Below are positions 17,074-25,306 of a stretch of DNA of 64,000 nucleotides, in pieces. The translations under genes were made by a program, and so were the position numbers. The notes under the pieces are model-generated. The model searched no databases. It was not told where the DNA came from and worked only from the letters and a program-made list of their open reading frames with translations. The first letter of the stretch is position 1, and each line of letters starts with the position of its first letter. Where the stretch lies: NCBI RefSeq assembly GCF_013283875.1, contig NZ_CP054139.1, positions 3,410,001-3,474,000 of the forward strand, written 5' to 3'. The DNA comes from Mucilaginibacter mali. GTDB lineage: Bacteria; Bacteroidota; Bacteroidia; Sphingobacteriales; Sphingobacteriaceae.

Positions 17074-17112
17074 GTCATTGCGTCATTTGCTGCGCTGTCA
17101 TTAGGTCATTGG
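17074..17112. repeat. Short dispersed repeat, family E copy
   Basis: GTCATTGCGTCATTTGCTGCG and the following bases match the family E pattern seen also at 16193 and 22163. The rest of the 250-base gap before 17302 shows nothing that I can identify. Confidence 0.5.
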
Positions 17113-17301
17113 ATTTAGAGGTACACTATATTTCGCCTTATAACTATTTATTTCGTTACAAAAGCTGTCCATCAAAAATTTATTCTATTTTAGCTTCTCC
17201 TGTGGGTTATACCCCGCACAGGGCAACCTAAAATGAACAGATTATCACATCCGGCTATCATCGTCGCGGGCATACCCCGATTGGCCTTTACACGCATATA
17301 G

Positions 17302-20154
17302 ATGAACAGACGGACGGGCCTTGTGTGGTTGGCAAAAATTTTCACGCTTATCATCTTGTGTTGCTGTGGCGTATCGCGGTCATCAGCCCAATCTAACCGC
17401 CGCATCTCCGGCAAGGTCACCGATACGGCCAAAGTGAGCATACCCGATGCTAAGGTGATGATCATCACCGGGAAGGATACGTTAACCATATCACCCGATG
17501 AGTACGGAGACTTTAGCTATTCCAAACTTAACGCCGACCATTTTTCGATAAAGGTGGTGGCTACGGGTTACGATGATTTTAAATTAGACTATAGCTTTGC
17601 CGACAAGGAGAAGCATAAGAAGCTGGACGCTATCCGGCTGAAGCTATCGGGCCGTACGCTCCAGGAGGTGGTTGTCAGGGCCAAACCCAACCCCATCAGG
17701 GTGATGCAGGATACCGTTGAGTACAACGCCGCGGCCTACCGTGTGGAAGAGGGCGATAACGTGGCCGACCTGTTGAAGCAGTTCCCGGGGATGGAGGTGG
17801 ATGGCGACTATAACGTAAAGGTTGGCGAAAAAACTATGACCAAGTTGCGGGTAAACGGCAAGGATTTCTTCACTAATAACGTTAAGGATTTTATAGCCAA
17901 GCTGCCCGCCGGCATCGTATCGAAGATACAGGTGATAGACGACTTTGGCGACGAGGCCAACTTTACCGGCATTAAGACCGGCGAACCACAAAAGATGCTG
18001 AACATCGTTACCAAGCCGGGTATGAATAAAGGGGCTTTTGGAAATGCAGCTGCCAATGGCGGCACCAACGATATGATTGGCGGCATGGCCCAGTTTAACC
18101 TTTGGAACGATAACAAGCAAAGTTCGGCTAATGTTAATGCCAACACCTCTAATAACGGCGCGGGGCACAGCCAGCAGATGAGCATCGGCCTAAACCATAG
18201 CGATAAATTCGGCAAAAACAGCAATGGCGGGTTTGGCTATAATTTTAACGATAACAGCGCCGCCTTTAACCGCGAACAGGTGTCGGAGATCTTGAATCCC
18301 GAAGGCAACCTTACCAACCACAACCAAAATGTGGGTGATAACAAGGGCAGCACCCACAGCCTGCACTGGAATATGAACTTTAATAATAAAAAGACCCTGA
18401 TGATGACCGGGTTTAACGGGTCTTACGGCTCGTCAAGCAACCTGAGTACATCTATGCTCCAGCAGTCGGGCCTTCTGCGGCAGGACCTGGCCAACAGCAG
18501 CAGTTCAAACAGTAAAAGCCCCTCGGCAAACGGCAACATTAACATATCGCATAAGCTGAAGAAGAATATCATTTCCATAAACGCCTCCTTCTCTGCCAAC
18601 GGAAACAGCAACGCGCAGCACATCAGCACCAATACGCTGTACTATGACCAGGTTACCGGCGCACTGCGCAAGGATTCGCTTTTAAAACGGGATGTGGACA
18701 GCAAAACCAACAGCCGGCATTTAAACATTGGCTTTAACTATAGCTTCGGTTTAAAAAGGCCCAAGGATACCCTGGCCCGGCGAAGCATCAACATTAACTA
18801 CAGCGGGTCGGCAGGTTCATCGGCCAATGATGTTGACACTTATGTTTTTGATAACAGAAGCAACAAGGTTTCGCGGGTAGATTCGCTCAGCAACTCGTTT
18901 AACAGCGTTACCTACACGCAATCCATTGGTATTAATTATAACTACGGGGCCGCTAAATGGCGGTATAATATTGGCCTTAATGCCAATGCCGCCCTGTTGA
19001 GCAATCACGATTTGCGGCTGGGGCAAACCTTTACCAATAATACCATTAATTACGCCCCCAGCCTTAACTATGGCCGTACGCTGGCTTTGGGTAAAACACT
19101 TTCGCTTAACTACTCGGGCAATACCCAAAGCCCTAACATTAACCAGTTGCAGCCCATACGTAACGCGCAAAGCCTGCAAAACATCCTGGTGGGTAACCCC
19201 GATCTGAAAACCTCGTTCAGCCATAGCCTGAGCGGCAACTTTAACTACGTGCAGAAGTCGGGCCGATCGCTGATGGTGGGCATGAATGCCGCTACCACGC
19301 AAAACGAGATCGTTACAGATGTAACACTGCTGCCCGATACCCTGGGCAGTTTAAAGCAGGTTACCCGTTACGAAAACATCAACGGCAACTACCAGGTGAA
19401 CGGCAATTACAGCATCAACATCCCTATTAAGCAAAATAAGTTCTCGGTAAGTTACTCGGGGCGCATGGGTTTTTCAAACCGGGCTATTTTGTTTAACCAT
19501 CAAAAAACATCGGGCAAGGGCGCTAATTTTAGCCAGCAGGTATCGGGCCGCATGTCGTTTAAAAAACTGATGGTGAACGCGCAGCTGAGCTATAATGTAA
19601 CCAATAACAACAATACCGGGTCGCGCTATGGTTCTTTTAACTATGCTACGCTGGGAATTGGGCAGATAGCCGCGCCTACCTTTTTTAAAACAACGGTGAT
19701 GGGCGCATCCCTGCAAGGCAACCTGAACCTAACCAAACTGCGGCTTAACGGCAATGTAAGCTACAGCACCAGCCATAACAGCGGGGCTACCGACCAGGTG
19801 ATCCCCCGCAACAGCGATATCAGCCTGAACCTGGGCGGCAACTTCACCATCCACAAAACCTGGTTTACCGATTTTAGCAGCAGCAAACGGATCAACTATG
19901 GCTATGCCTTCCCTACCCCCAGCCCCCTGCTGCTTAACATGGGCGTTGGAAAAACCTTTTTAAAGAACCGCTCGCTCAGTATGTCGTTTAGGGCTACCGA
20001 CCTGCTGGCGCAGGGAAACACCATCTCGCGGTCGGTATCGGGCAATACCGTTACCGACAGCCGCAACCTGCAGCCAACCCGGGTATTCTCGCTCAACCTC
20101 AATTATAGTTTATCGCAGTTTGGGGGCCGGAATTTCAGGGTTGATCCGGATTGA
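17302..20154 (+). CDS. TonB-dependent-receptor-like outer membrane beta-barrel protein
   Basis: A 950-residue outer-membrane protein. Signal peptide: residues 1-30, ending SSAQ. Next comes a carboxypeptidase-regulatory-like beta domain (about 33-115, RISGKVTDTAKVSIPDAKVM), then a plug-like domain (about 120-235, VADLLKQFPGMEVDGDYNVK and LRVNGKDFFTNNVKDFIAKL). The long C-terminal barrel has repeated Asn/Ser-rich amphipathic strands. It belongs to the outer membrane beta-barrel family of Bacteroidota that resembles TonB receptors. No SusD partner and no TonB box are evident, so the cargo is unknown. Codon use and GC are like the housekeeping neighbours. The next downstream DNA changes sharply in composition. 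Confidence 0.9.
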   Translation: MNRRTGLVWLAKIFTLIILCCCGVSRSSAQSNRRISGKVTDTAKVSIPDAKVMIITGKDTLTISPDEYGDFSYSKLNADHFSIKVVATGYDDFKLDYSFADKEKHKKLDAIRLKLSGRTLQEVVVRAKPNPIRVMQDTVEYNAAAYRVEEGDNVADLLKQFPGMEVDGDYNVKVGEKTMTKLRVNGKDFFTNNVKDFIAKLPAGIVSKIQVIDDFGDEANFTGIKTGEPQKMLNIVTKPGMNKGAFGNAAANGGTNDMIGGMAQFNLWNDNKQSSANVNANTSNNGAGHSQQMSIGLNHSDKFGKNSNGGFGYNFNDNSAAFNREQVSEILNPEGNLTNHNQNVGDNKGSTHSLHWNMNFNNKKTLMMTGFNGSYGSSSNLSTSMLQQSGLLRQDLANSSSSNSKSPSANGNINISHKLKKNIISINASFSANGNSNAQHISTNTLYYDQVTGALRKDSLLKRDVDSKTNSRHLNIGFNYSFGLKRPKDTLARRSININYSGSAGSSANDVDTYVFDNRSNKVSRVDSLSNSFNSVTYTQSIGINYNYGAAKWRYNIGLNANAALLSNHDLRLGQTFTNNTINYAPSLNYGRTLALGKTLSLNYSGNTQSPNINQLQPIRNAQSLQNILVGNPDLKTSFSHSLSGNFNYVQKSGRSLMVGMNAATTQNEIVTDVTLLPDTLGSLKQVTRYENINGNYQVNGNYSINIPIKQNKFSVSYSGRMGFSNRAILFNHQKTSGKGANFSQQVSGRMSFKKLMVNAQLSYNVTNNNNTGSRYGSFNYATLGIGQIAAPTFFKTTVMGASLQGNLNLTKLRLNGNVSYSTSHNSGATDQVIPRNSDISLNLGGNFTIHKTWFTDFSSSKRINYGYAFPTPSPLLLNMGVGKTFLKNRSLSMSFRATDLLAQGNTISRSVSGNTVTDSRNLQPTRVFSLNLNYSLSQFGGRNFRVDPD

Positions 20155-20684
20155 GGACCGGGGTAGCCGGTTCCTGGGGTATATCATTATACTTCGATGA
20201 TTATAGATGAAAAAAGGTTAACACAATGTAACATAATTTGATGTTATTTTTTATGTAAATAATTGACAATCAAATTATTAAGTTAAAAACCAGCGAAAAA
20301 TGTGTTACACTTAGTGATACTGAACGAATCGATATATATAACGTTGTTAAACAGGTGATTATATATTATTAACGCGACACGCATCTATCATAACCTTGCA
20401 AACTTACCGCCCTTACGCTTGTCTGCGGCGAGCGCTTAACATGGTTCAGCGTCTGCGACGCTAAATGGTGTGCAGGACAAGCGGTTATGTTAGTCGTACT
20501 TTGCAAACGTACCGCAAGCGAGGTCGCTTGCTGTAGCGGAGGGCGGTAGCGAAGGGCATACTCACGCCAGTTTTGAGCTGCAAACTCGCGCCAGCGATGG
20601 GAAAAATAAGTTATTAACAACCTTACTATGCGCGTATTGTGTAGTTACTTTTGATTATAAAAATCAAAGGTTGTGAAATTTGTA
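20155..20684. other. Gene-free gap with structured GC-rich block
   Basis: The first 230 bases are AT-rich with no gene. From about 20390 to 20545 a GC-rich block carries internal repeats. TTGCAAACTTACCGC (near 20396) is repeated as TTGCAAACGTACCGC about 104 bases on, and CTGCAAACTCGCGCC comes later. It also has a CATAACC/GGTTATG pair, a CGCTTGTC/GACAAGCG pair and an AGCGTC-TGC-GACGCT hairpin. The reading frame that crosses it (20369-20620) is not a credible gene. Confidence 0.6.
20525..20541. repeat. Left arm of 17-bp inverted repeat around the AT-rich genes
   Basis: CGCTTGCTGTAGCGGAG. Its reverse complement matches 21448-21464 with one mismatch. The two arms enclose the two plus-strand genes at 20685 and 20880. 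Confidence 0.6.
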
Positions 20685-20873
20685 ATGAAATCTTATAAAG
20701 TAGCCGAATTCTTAAGCGAGGTGAAAAATTTGTGTTCAAAGCAGGGGATAGTTGAACCGAATCAGATAACTATTGATCATGAAAACGATATGAGTTCAGT
20801 AGAATATAGCAGTTTTTTTATAGCTAAGTTAACACCTGAACAGTTTAATGAATTGAAGTCATTGATTAGTTAA
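20685..20873 (+). CDS. Small hypothetical protein in AT-rich island
   Basis: A 62-residue soluble protein that I do not recognise. It starts MKSYKVAEFLSEVKNLCSK and ends LTPEQFNELKSLIS, with alternating helix and strand. I use the ATG at 20685; a GTG at 20673 would add four residues. AAAGG lies a short distance upstream. It is followed after six bases by the next gene, and the two are probably cotranscribed. Base composition is clearly more AT-rich than the chromosomal neighbours, which suggests acquisition. Confidence 0.6.
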   Translation: MKSYKVAEFLSEVKNLCSKQGIVEPNQITIDHENDMSSVEYSSFFIAKLTPEQFNELKSLIS

Positions 20874-20879
20874 TTAAAA

Positions 20880-21431
20880 ATGCTTGTACCCATCTCTCAG
20901 CAAATATCTCCGTATTTTGCTCCTTTACTCACCGGAATTATATCAATTGCAGTTGCTGTTATAAGTTATTATAACTATCGACTGAACAAGACATTGAATA
21001 TTAAGAATCAATTATTCAATGAAAAACTAAAAAAATACATTGAGTTAAGTCGCAAAATAGCAGAGTTTGTAGAACTCCTTGATATTATTGGCCCTAAAAT
21101 AAATCTTCTTTCTTCAGCGGCAGGAAATATTCACGAGCTTGAAGAATTGGGATTAAAAGCAAATGAGATTGGGTTAGGTATTCAATACTTAATAATCGAA
21201 TCGCATATGCTTGTTCCAGAAGAAATAATCAAACGAATGACAGTATTTGCTGAATGTCAAAATCTTGGATTACCACATGACCTCACAAAAGTTAATTCAA
21301 CAACATATTGGGAACATGACCAAGATATTAGAAAAAAAGGCGAGGATCTTATCATGGCATTGCGAAATGACTTAGGAGTTGAAAAATTAAGCGTAAAATT
21401 TGGAGATACTTCCCCAAAAAAAAATCAGTAA
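20880..21431 (+). CDS. Hypothetical protein with one N-terminal membrane helix and coiled coil
   Basis: A 183-residue protein of unknown function. Residues 11-32 (PYFAPLLTGIISIAVAVISY) form one membrane helix. A lysine/glutamate-rich helical part follows (NIKNQLFNEKLKKYIELSRK), so the C-terminal domain is probably cytoplasmic and helical. Single-helix-plus-coiled-coil proteins of this look occur among accessory and defence-associated genes, but nothing here proves such a role. It follows the 62-residue gene closely. Codon use is AT-rich, like that of the two neighbouring island genes. Confidence 0.65.
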   Translation: MLVPISQQISPYFAPLLTGIISIAVAVISYYNYRLNKTLNIKNQLFNEKLKKYIELSRKIAEFVELLDIIGPKINLLSSAAGNIHELEELGLKANEIGLGIQYLIIESHMLVPEEIIKRMTVFAECQNLGLPHDLTKVNSTTYWEHDQDIRKKGEDLIMALRNDLGVEKLSVKFGDTSPKKNQ

Positions 21432-21447
21432 AATAATCTTGACAACA

Positions 21448-21464
21448 CTCCGCTACCGCAAGCG
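21448..21464. repeat. Right arm of 17-bp inverted repeat around the AT-rich genes
   Basis: CTCCGCTACCGCAAGCG, 17 bases after the stop of the second island gene. It pairs with 20525-20541. Confidence 0.6.
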
Positions 21465-21527
21465 TCTGCTTATCTTACTCATAGCTGGCGTATATGCATT
21501 ATCGCGTAAACGATAGTGTATTTTATG

Positions 21528-22151
21528 TTATTCTGTATTCCAATAGGCATCTTCTGCGTTCTCCCCATAATCCTCTCTTAAATAATTTTCAAAACTTTGG
21601 CGATCGTACTTATCATTTTCTTCTTGCGGAGTTCTACTAAAAATAGTTCCGTTTAAATATACAGGGTTTTTAAACTTTCGATGTAAAGGAAATTCCAGAA
21701 TAAGTCGATTCGTAATAACTTTAAAAGAAAAATTGTCTGCTATTAATTCTAAATTATGTACTTCATCTAAGCTATTGTACTCTTCACATCTAAGGTGATA
21801 ATCGTCGCCACTTTCATCAATTTGGTCGAATACATTATTATCAAGAAGGTTAATAAAATGATTTTTCTGGGGTATTCTAAGCCTGACCCCATTTATTAAT
21901 GGAATATATCTATATGACCAATTAGCTCTTGTTTGACGTATAACAACTAATTCATTAGATGAAGTTGAAAATCCAACAAGAACTTCCATCTCGGTCCCTT
22001 TATGTGTGAAAAATGAAAAGCCAGTATGTACTACAATTATTTCATCATCACTCTTGTTCAATTTAGTTGAATATATTGATGCATTGAGAATTTTTATTAC
22101 GTCATCAATTCCTCCGTTATACAATCCGTTTAAAATTTCCGAATACTTCAT
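21528..22151 (-). CDS. Hypothetical protein in AT-rich island
   Basis: A 207-residue soluble acidic protein that I do not recognise. It has many strands in the middle (EVLVGFSTSSNELVVIRQTR, then LINGVRLRIPQKNHFINLLD) and an acidic C-terminus rich in D, E, N and Y. There is no signal peptide, membrane helix or known catalytic motif. It is on the minus strand, facing the two other island genes tail to tail. AT-rich codon use marks it as part of the same island. The ATG at 22151 is the only good start. Confidence 0.65.
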   Translation of the reverse strand: MKYSEILNGLYNGGIDDVIKILNASIYSTKLNKSDDEIIVVHTGFSFFTHKGTEMEVLVGFSTSSNELVVIRQTRANWSYRYIPLINGVRLRIPQKNHFINLLDNNVFDQIDESGDDYHLRCEEYNSLDEVHNLELIADNFSFKVITNRLILEFPLHRKFKNPVYLNGTIFSRTPQEENDKYDRQSFENYLREDYGENAEDAYWNTE

Positions 22152-22162
22152 GGCTTATATTT

Positions 22163-22201
22163 TTAACAACGACCCAATGATAGCGCAGCGAATGCCCCAA
22201 T
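22163..22201. repeat. Short dispersed repeat, family E copy (inverted)
   Basis: Reverse complement of the GTCATTGGGGCATTCGCTGCG type seen at 17074. It marks the right edge of the AT-rich island, directly before the stop codon of the epimerase gene. Confidence 0.5.
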
Positions 22202-22203
22202 GA

Positions 22204-22602
22204 CTAAACAGACTGGCACAACTCCACCAAAACCCCATTCGTCCCCTTCGGGTGCACAAAGCAAACCAGCTTATTATCGGCCCCGCGTTTGGGTTCTTCG
22301 TTCAGTAAAACAAAGCCCTCGGCGCGCAGGCGCTGCATTTCGGCGTATATATCTTCAACCTCAAAGGCTATGTGGTGTATGCCTTCGCCTTTTTTGGCGA
22401 TAAATTTGGCAATGGCGCTATCGGGGTGGGTGGCTTCCAGCAGTTCTATTTTGTTGGGGCCGGTTTGCAAAAAGGCGGTCTTTACGTGTTCGCTGGCCAC
22501 TTCTTCTACCTTGTAAATGCCGGTATTTAACAGCTTTGTGTAAATATCGCCGGCGGTTTCGATGCTGTTTACGGCGATGCCAATATGTTCTACCTTTTTC
22601 AT
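22204..22602 (-). CDS. mce: Methylmalonyl-CoA epimerase
   Basis: A 132-residue vicinal-oxygen-chelate enzyme that interconverts the (R) and (S) forms of methylmalonyl-CoA on the propionate/succinate route. MKKVEHIGIAVNSIETAGDI carries the first metal histidine. IELLEATHPDSAIAKFIAKK, then GEGIHHIAFEVEDIYAEM with further metal ligands, and FVHPKGTNGVLVELCQ complete the family pattern. I start it at the ATG at 22602; an upstream start adds 16 unlikely residues. The methylmalonyl-CoA mutase genes are not in this window. It is divergent from iscS, so the 90-base gap must hold both promoters. Confidence 0.95.
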   Translation of the reverse strand: MKKVEHIGIAVNSIETAGDIYTKLLNTGIYKVEEVASEHVKTAFLQTGPNKIELLEATHPDSAIAKFIAKKGEGIHHIAFEVEDIYAEMQRLRAEGFVLLNEEPKRGADNKLVCFVHPKGTNGVLVELCQSV

Positions 22603-22641
22603 AGACAAATATTGCAAATTAATGACCCCCTGCAACACATA

Positions 22642-22675
22642 TTGTAACATAAAACTAAAAGTTTACTTATCTTTG
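22642..22675 (+). promoter_or_regulatory. Promoter of the isc genes
   Basis: TTG (22642-22644) and TATCTTTG (22668-22675) are 23 bases apart, fitting the Bacteroidota pattern. The iscS ATG follows 19 bases after the -7 box. Confidence 0.6.
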
Positions 22676-22694
22676 TACTCAGAATTTTATTGCT

Positions 22695-23906
22695 ATGGAA
22701 CTTCCTATTTATTTAGATAACAACGCTACTACGCCAATGGACCCACGGGTGCTGGAGGCTATGCTGCCCTATTTTAACAGCAAGTTTGGTAACGCGGCCA
22801 GCCGCAACCATGCTTTTGGCTGGGTGGCCGAAGAAGCTGTTGACTACGCCCGCGAACAAGTGGCCAAGCTGATTGGCGCGAACGAGAAAGAGATCATCTT
22901 CACCTCGGGCGCTACCGAAAGCGACAACCTGGCCATTAAAGGCGTATTTGAAATGTATAAAGACAAGGGTAACCACGTGATCACCGCCACTACCGAACAT
23001 AAGGCCGTACTGGATACCTGCAAACACATTGAAAAGCTGGGCGCGCGCGTTACCTATTTAGATGTTAAAGCCGACGGTTTGATAGACCTTGCCGAACTGG
23101 AAGCCGCCATGACGCCCGAGACCATCCTGGTATCGATCATGTATGGCAATAACGAGATTGGCGTTATCCAGCCTGTTAAAGAAATTGCCGCCATAGCACA
23201 CAAACACGGCGCCCTGTTTATGACAGACGCTACCCAGGCCGTTGGAAAGATCCCGGTTGATGTTAATGCCGATGGTATCGACCTGCTGGCGATGTCGGCA
23301 CATAAAATGTATGGCCCTAAGGGTATTGGCGCGCTGTATGTACGCCGCAAAGGCCCAAGGGTTAAAGTTACTGCCCAGATGGATGGCGGCGGTCACGAGC
23401 GCGGCATGCGTTCGGGCACGCTGAACGTTCCGGGTATTGTTGGCCTGGGCAAAGCCTGCGAGTTGTGCAATGCCGAGATGGAAAGCGAAGCCGCCCGTCT
23501 TTCGGCCATGCGCGACAGGTTACAAAAAGAACTGACCGTGCTTGAAGAAAGCTATGTAAATGGTAACGTAGAACACCGCCTGCCGCATGTAGCCAACATC
23601 AGCTTTAAATATGTTGAAGGTGAAGGTTTAATGATGGCGATGAAGGATCTGGCCGTATCATCGGGTTCGGCTTGTACCTCGGCATCGTTAGAGCCATCGT
23701 ACGTACTGAAAAGCTTAGGCTTATCAGACGATTTGGCGCATTCATCGATCCGTTTCGGCCTTGGCCGCTTCACTACCGAAGAGGAAGTAGATTACGCCAT
23801 CGAAGTAACCAAAAAAGCGGTTACCCACCTGCGCGACCTTTCACCACTTTGGGAAATGTTTAAAGAGGGCATCGACCTGAACTCGATTGAGTGGGCGGAG
23901 CATTAA
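22695..23906 (+). CDS. iscS: Cysteine desulfurase IscS
   Basis: A 403-residue PLP enzyme that takes sulfur from cysteine and passes it to IscU and other acceptors. It starts [32 protein letters not shown] carries the histidine over the cofactor. [18 protein letters not shown] holds the PLP lysine (K204). [17 protein letters not shown] holds the active-site cysteine (C327) on the long flexible loop that marks the IscS (group I) type. It leads the iscS-iscU-iscA set. No iscR regulator and no hscBA/fdx genes follow, so this is a reduced Isc locus. Confidence 0.96.
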   Translation: MELPIYLDNNATTPMDPRVLEAMLPYFNSKFGNAASRNHAFGWVAEEAVDYAREQVAKLIGANEKEIIFTSGATESDNLAIKGVFEMYKDKGNHVITATTEHKAVLDTCKHIEKLGARVTYLDVKADGLIDLAELEAAMTPETILVSIMYGNNEIGVIQPVKEIAAIAHKHGALFMTDATQAVGKIPVDVNADGIDLLAMSAHKMYGPKGIGALYVRRKGPRVKVTAQMDGGGHERGMRSGTLNVPGIVGLGKACELCNAEMESEAARLSAMRDRLQKELTVLEESYVNGNVEHRLPHVANISFKYVEGEGLMMAMKDLAVSSGSACTSASLEPSYVLKSLGLSDDLAHSSIRFGLGRFTTEEEVDYAIEVTKKAVTHLRDLSPLWEMFKEGIDLNSIEWAEH

Positions 23907-23907
23907 G

Positions 23908-24078
23908 ACCCCCTGCCCCCTAAAGGGGGAGTTAGCAACCCCCAACCCCTAAAGGGGAGCAAGAAAAGCGGGGTATGATCTTTGATAATAAATAACTGCC
24001 TTTTATTCCCCCTTCAGGGGGTTAGGGGGCTAACGATAAACATCTCTTATTCCCCCTTTAGGGGGTTAGGGGGCAAAA
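23908..24078. repeat. CCCCCTTTAGGGGG-type repeats between iscS and iscU
   Basis: Several copies of CCCCCTNNAGGGGGTTAGGGGGC and its inverse (near 23908, 23938, 24007 and 24050) fill the gap. They can form strong hairpins and may lower readthrough from iscS into iscU. Confidence 0.75.
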
Positions 24079-24088
24079 CATAAAGACA

Positions 24089-24502
24089 ATGGCATATTCA
24101 GATAAAGTAATCGATCACTACACCAATCCGCGCAATGTGGGCACTTTAGATAAAAGCAGCCACAAAGTAGGTACCGGCCTGGTGGGTGCACCTGAGTGCG
24201 GCGACGTAATGCGCCTGCAGATACAGGTAGATGACAACAACGTAATCACCGACGCGAAGTTTAAAACTTTCGGCTGCGGTTCGGCTATCGCTTCATCGTC
24301 GCTGGCAACCGAATGGTTAAAAGGCAAAAGCATTGATGACGCGATGCAGATAGACAATATGGATATTGTGGAAGAACTGGCCCTGCCGCCGGTAAAGATC
24401 CACTGCTCGGTATTGGCTGAAGACGCTATTAAAGCCGCCATTAACGATTACCGCGTTAAAAACGGCATGGAGCCGATAGAAAGCGAAAAAGCGCATCATT
24501 AA
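24089..24502 (+). CDS. iscU: Iron-sulfur cluster scaffold protein IscU
   Basis: A 137-residue scaffold on which iron and IscS-derived sulfur are assembled into [2Fe-2S] clusters. It begins with the family's MAYSDKVIDHYTNPRNVGTL. The three ligand cysteines are visible in GAPECGDVMRLQ, TFGCGSAIASSSL and KIHCSVLAEDAI, and the LPPVK motif bound by HscA-type chaperones is present as ALPPVKIHCS. It follows iscS after 182 bases of repeat and precedes iscA, all on the plus strand. Confidence 0.97.
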   Translation: MAYSDKVIDHYTNPRNVGTLDKSSHKVGTGLVGAPECGDVMRLQIQVDDNNVITDAKFKTFGCGSAIASSSLATEWLKGKSIDDAMQIDNMDIVEELALPPVKIHCSVLAEDAIKAAINDYRVKNGMEPIESEKAHH

Positions 24503-24595
24503 TTGATTAGTGAGTAGTGAATGGTTGATTAGGTGAGTAGTTTGCTTACCGTATTTAACTACTCACAACTCACTTAATAAACTACTCACTTAAAG

Positions 24596-24922
24596 ATGGT
24601 AACTATAACAGATAAAGCGAAAACCAAGATAGACCACCTGATGACTGACGCGGGGCTGGATGCTTCGTACTTTTTACGGGTATCAGTGCAGGGTGGTGGT
24701 TGCTCGGGTTTATCGTACAACCTCGATTTTGATAACGAGGAGAAAAAGGGCGACCAGTTTTTTGAAGACCGCGGTATCCGCATGGCTTTGGATATGAAGT
24801 CGTTCCTGTACCTGGCCGGCACCGAATTGGATTTTTCGGACGGGCTGAACGGTAAAGGTTTCAACTTCCACAACCCTAATGCTACCCGCACCTGCGGTTG
24901 CGGCGAAAGTTTTTCGGTATAA
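24596..24922 (+). CDS. iscA: A-type iron-sulfur carrier protein
   Basis: A 108-residue A-type carrier that delivers Fe-S clusters or iron to client proteins. The ligands are the cysteine in QGGGCSGLSYNLDF (about residue 40) and the pair in ATRTCGCGESFSV at the C-terminus. ERPA-like and SufA-like members look the same, so IscA is named from the context behind iscU. The gap to iscU is filled by a short GAGTAGT/ACTACTC inverted repeat (24515-24592). The gene ends with a strong terminator. Confidence 0.93.
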   Translation: MVTITDKAKTKIDHLMTDAGLDASYFLRVSVQGGGCSGLSYNLDFDNEEKKGDQFFEDRGIRMALDMKSFLYLAGTELDFSDGLNGKGFNFHNPNATRTCGCGESFSV

Positions 24923-24953
24923 ACGGATACCACCAAAAAATATAAAAATGCAA

Positions 24954-24991
24954 AAGGTCGCTTATTTAACATAAGCGACCTTGTTTTTTTT
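24954..24991 (+). terminator. Terminator of the isc genes
   Basis: A perfect 12-bp stem (24954-24965 with 24971-24982), a TTAAC loop, then GTTTTTTTT. Confidence 0.85.
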
Positions 24992-25032
24992 GGAGCGATG
25001 TTCACATCGTGTTTTTCAGGGTGTTGCAATTA

Positions 25033-25143
25033 CTAAATAAAAGCCATTACAACAAATGCACCCAAAAGCATCATCAGGTAGGCAACCATTAAACTCATAG
25101 TTTGCCGGTCGCCAATTCGTTTAGCGCGTTGTTCGGGGGTCAT
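25033..25143 (-). CDS. 36-residue single-helix membrane peptide
   Basis: An open frame of 37 codons starting ATG at 25143. Its protein begins with a charged stretch, MTPEQRAKRIGDRQT, followed by a hydrophobic helix MSLMVAYLMMLLGAFVVMAF and one terminal isoleucine. That layout (basic head, one membrane helix) is typical of real small membrane peptides. Upstream on the minus strand TTG (25201-25199) and TACATTTA (25178-25171, one mismatch to TAnnTTTG) are 20 bases apart, so it has a plausible promoter. Function unknown. It lies between the isc terminator and the MOSC gene. Confidence 0.55.
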   Translation of the reverse strand: MTPEQRAKRIGDRQTMSLMVAYLMMLLGAFVVMAFI

Positions 25144-25248
25144 GATAGATAAAGGTCAGATATACAGCGATAAATGTAATACATTTGCTTATTATGCACA
25201 AGTTGCTTTATGGGAAACTTACCCCTTTATTCACAAATTGGTAATATA

Positions 25249-25280
25249 TTGATCCTGAAGGCCTAATTGCAATAAATTTG
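25249..25280 (+). promoter_or_regulatory. Promoter of the MOSC gene
   Basis: TTG (25249-25251) and TAAATTTG (25273-25280) are 21 bases apart. The ATG is 26 bases after the -7 box. A second box, TACATTTG at 25180-25187, overlaps the divergent promoter of the small peptide in the dyad AAATGTA-A-TACATTT. Confidence 0.6.
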
Positions 25281-25306
25281 TTACATCACAACCTTAAGTT
25301 TTAACC

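Noticed and set aside
20417..20500. Integron attC-like site
   Set aside because: There is a GCTTAAC sequence and a long stem, but no matching GTTRRRY partner in the right place and no integrase in view.
20369..20620. 83-codon minus-strand frame in the GC-rich block
   Set aside because: It crosses direct and inverted repeats, has no family pattern and no promoter; composition is not protein-like.
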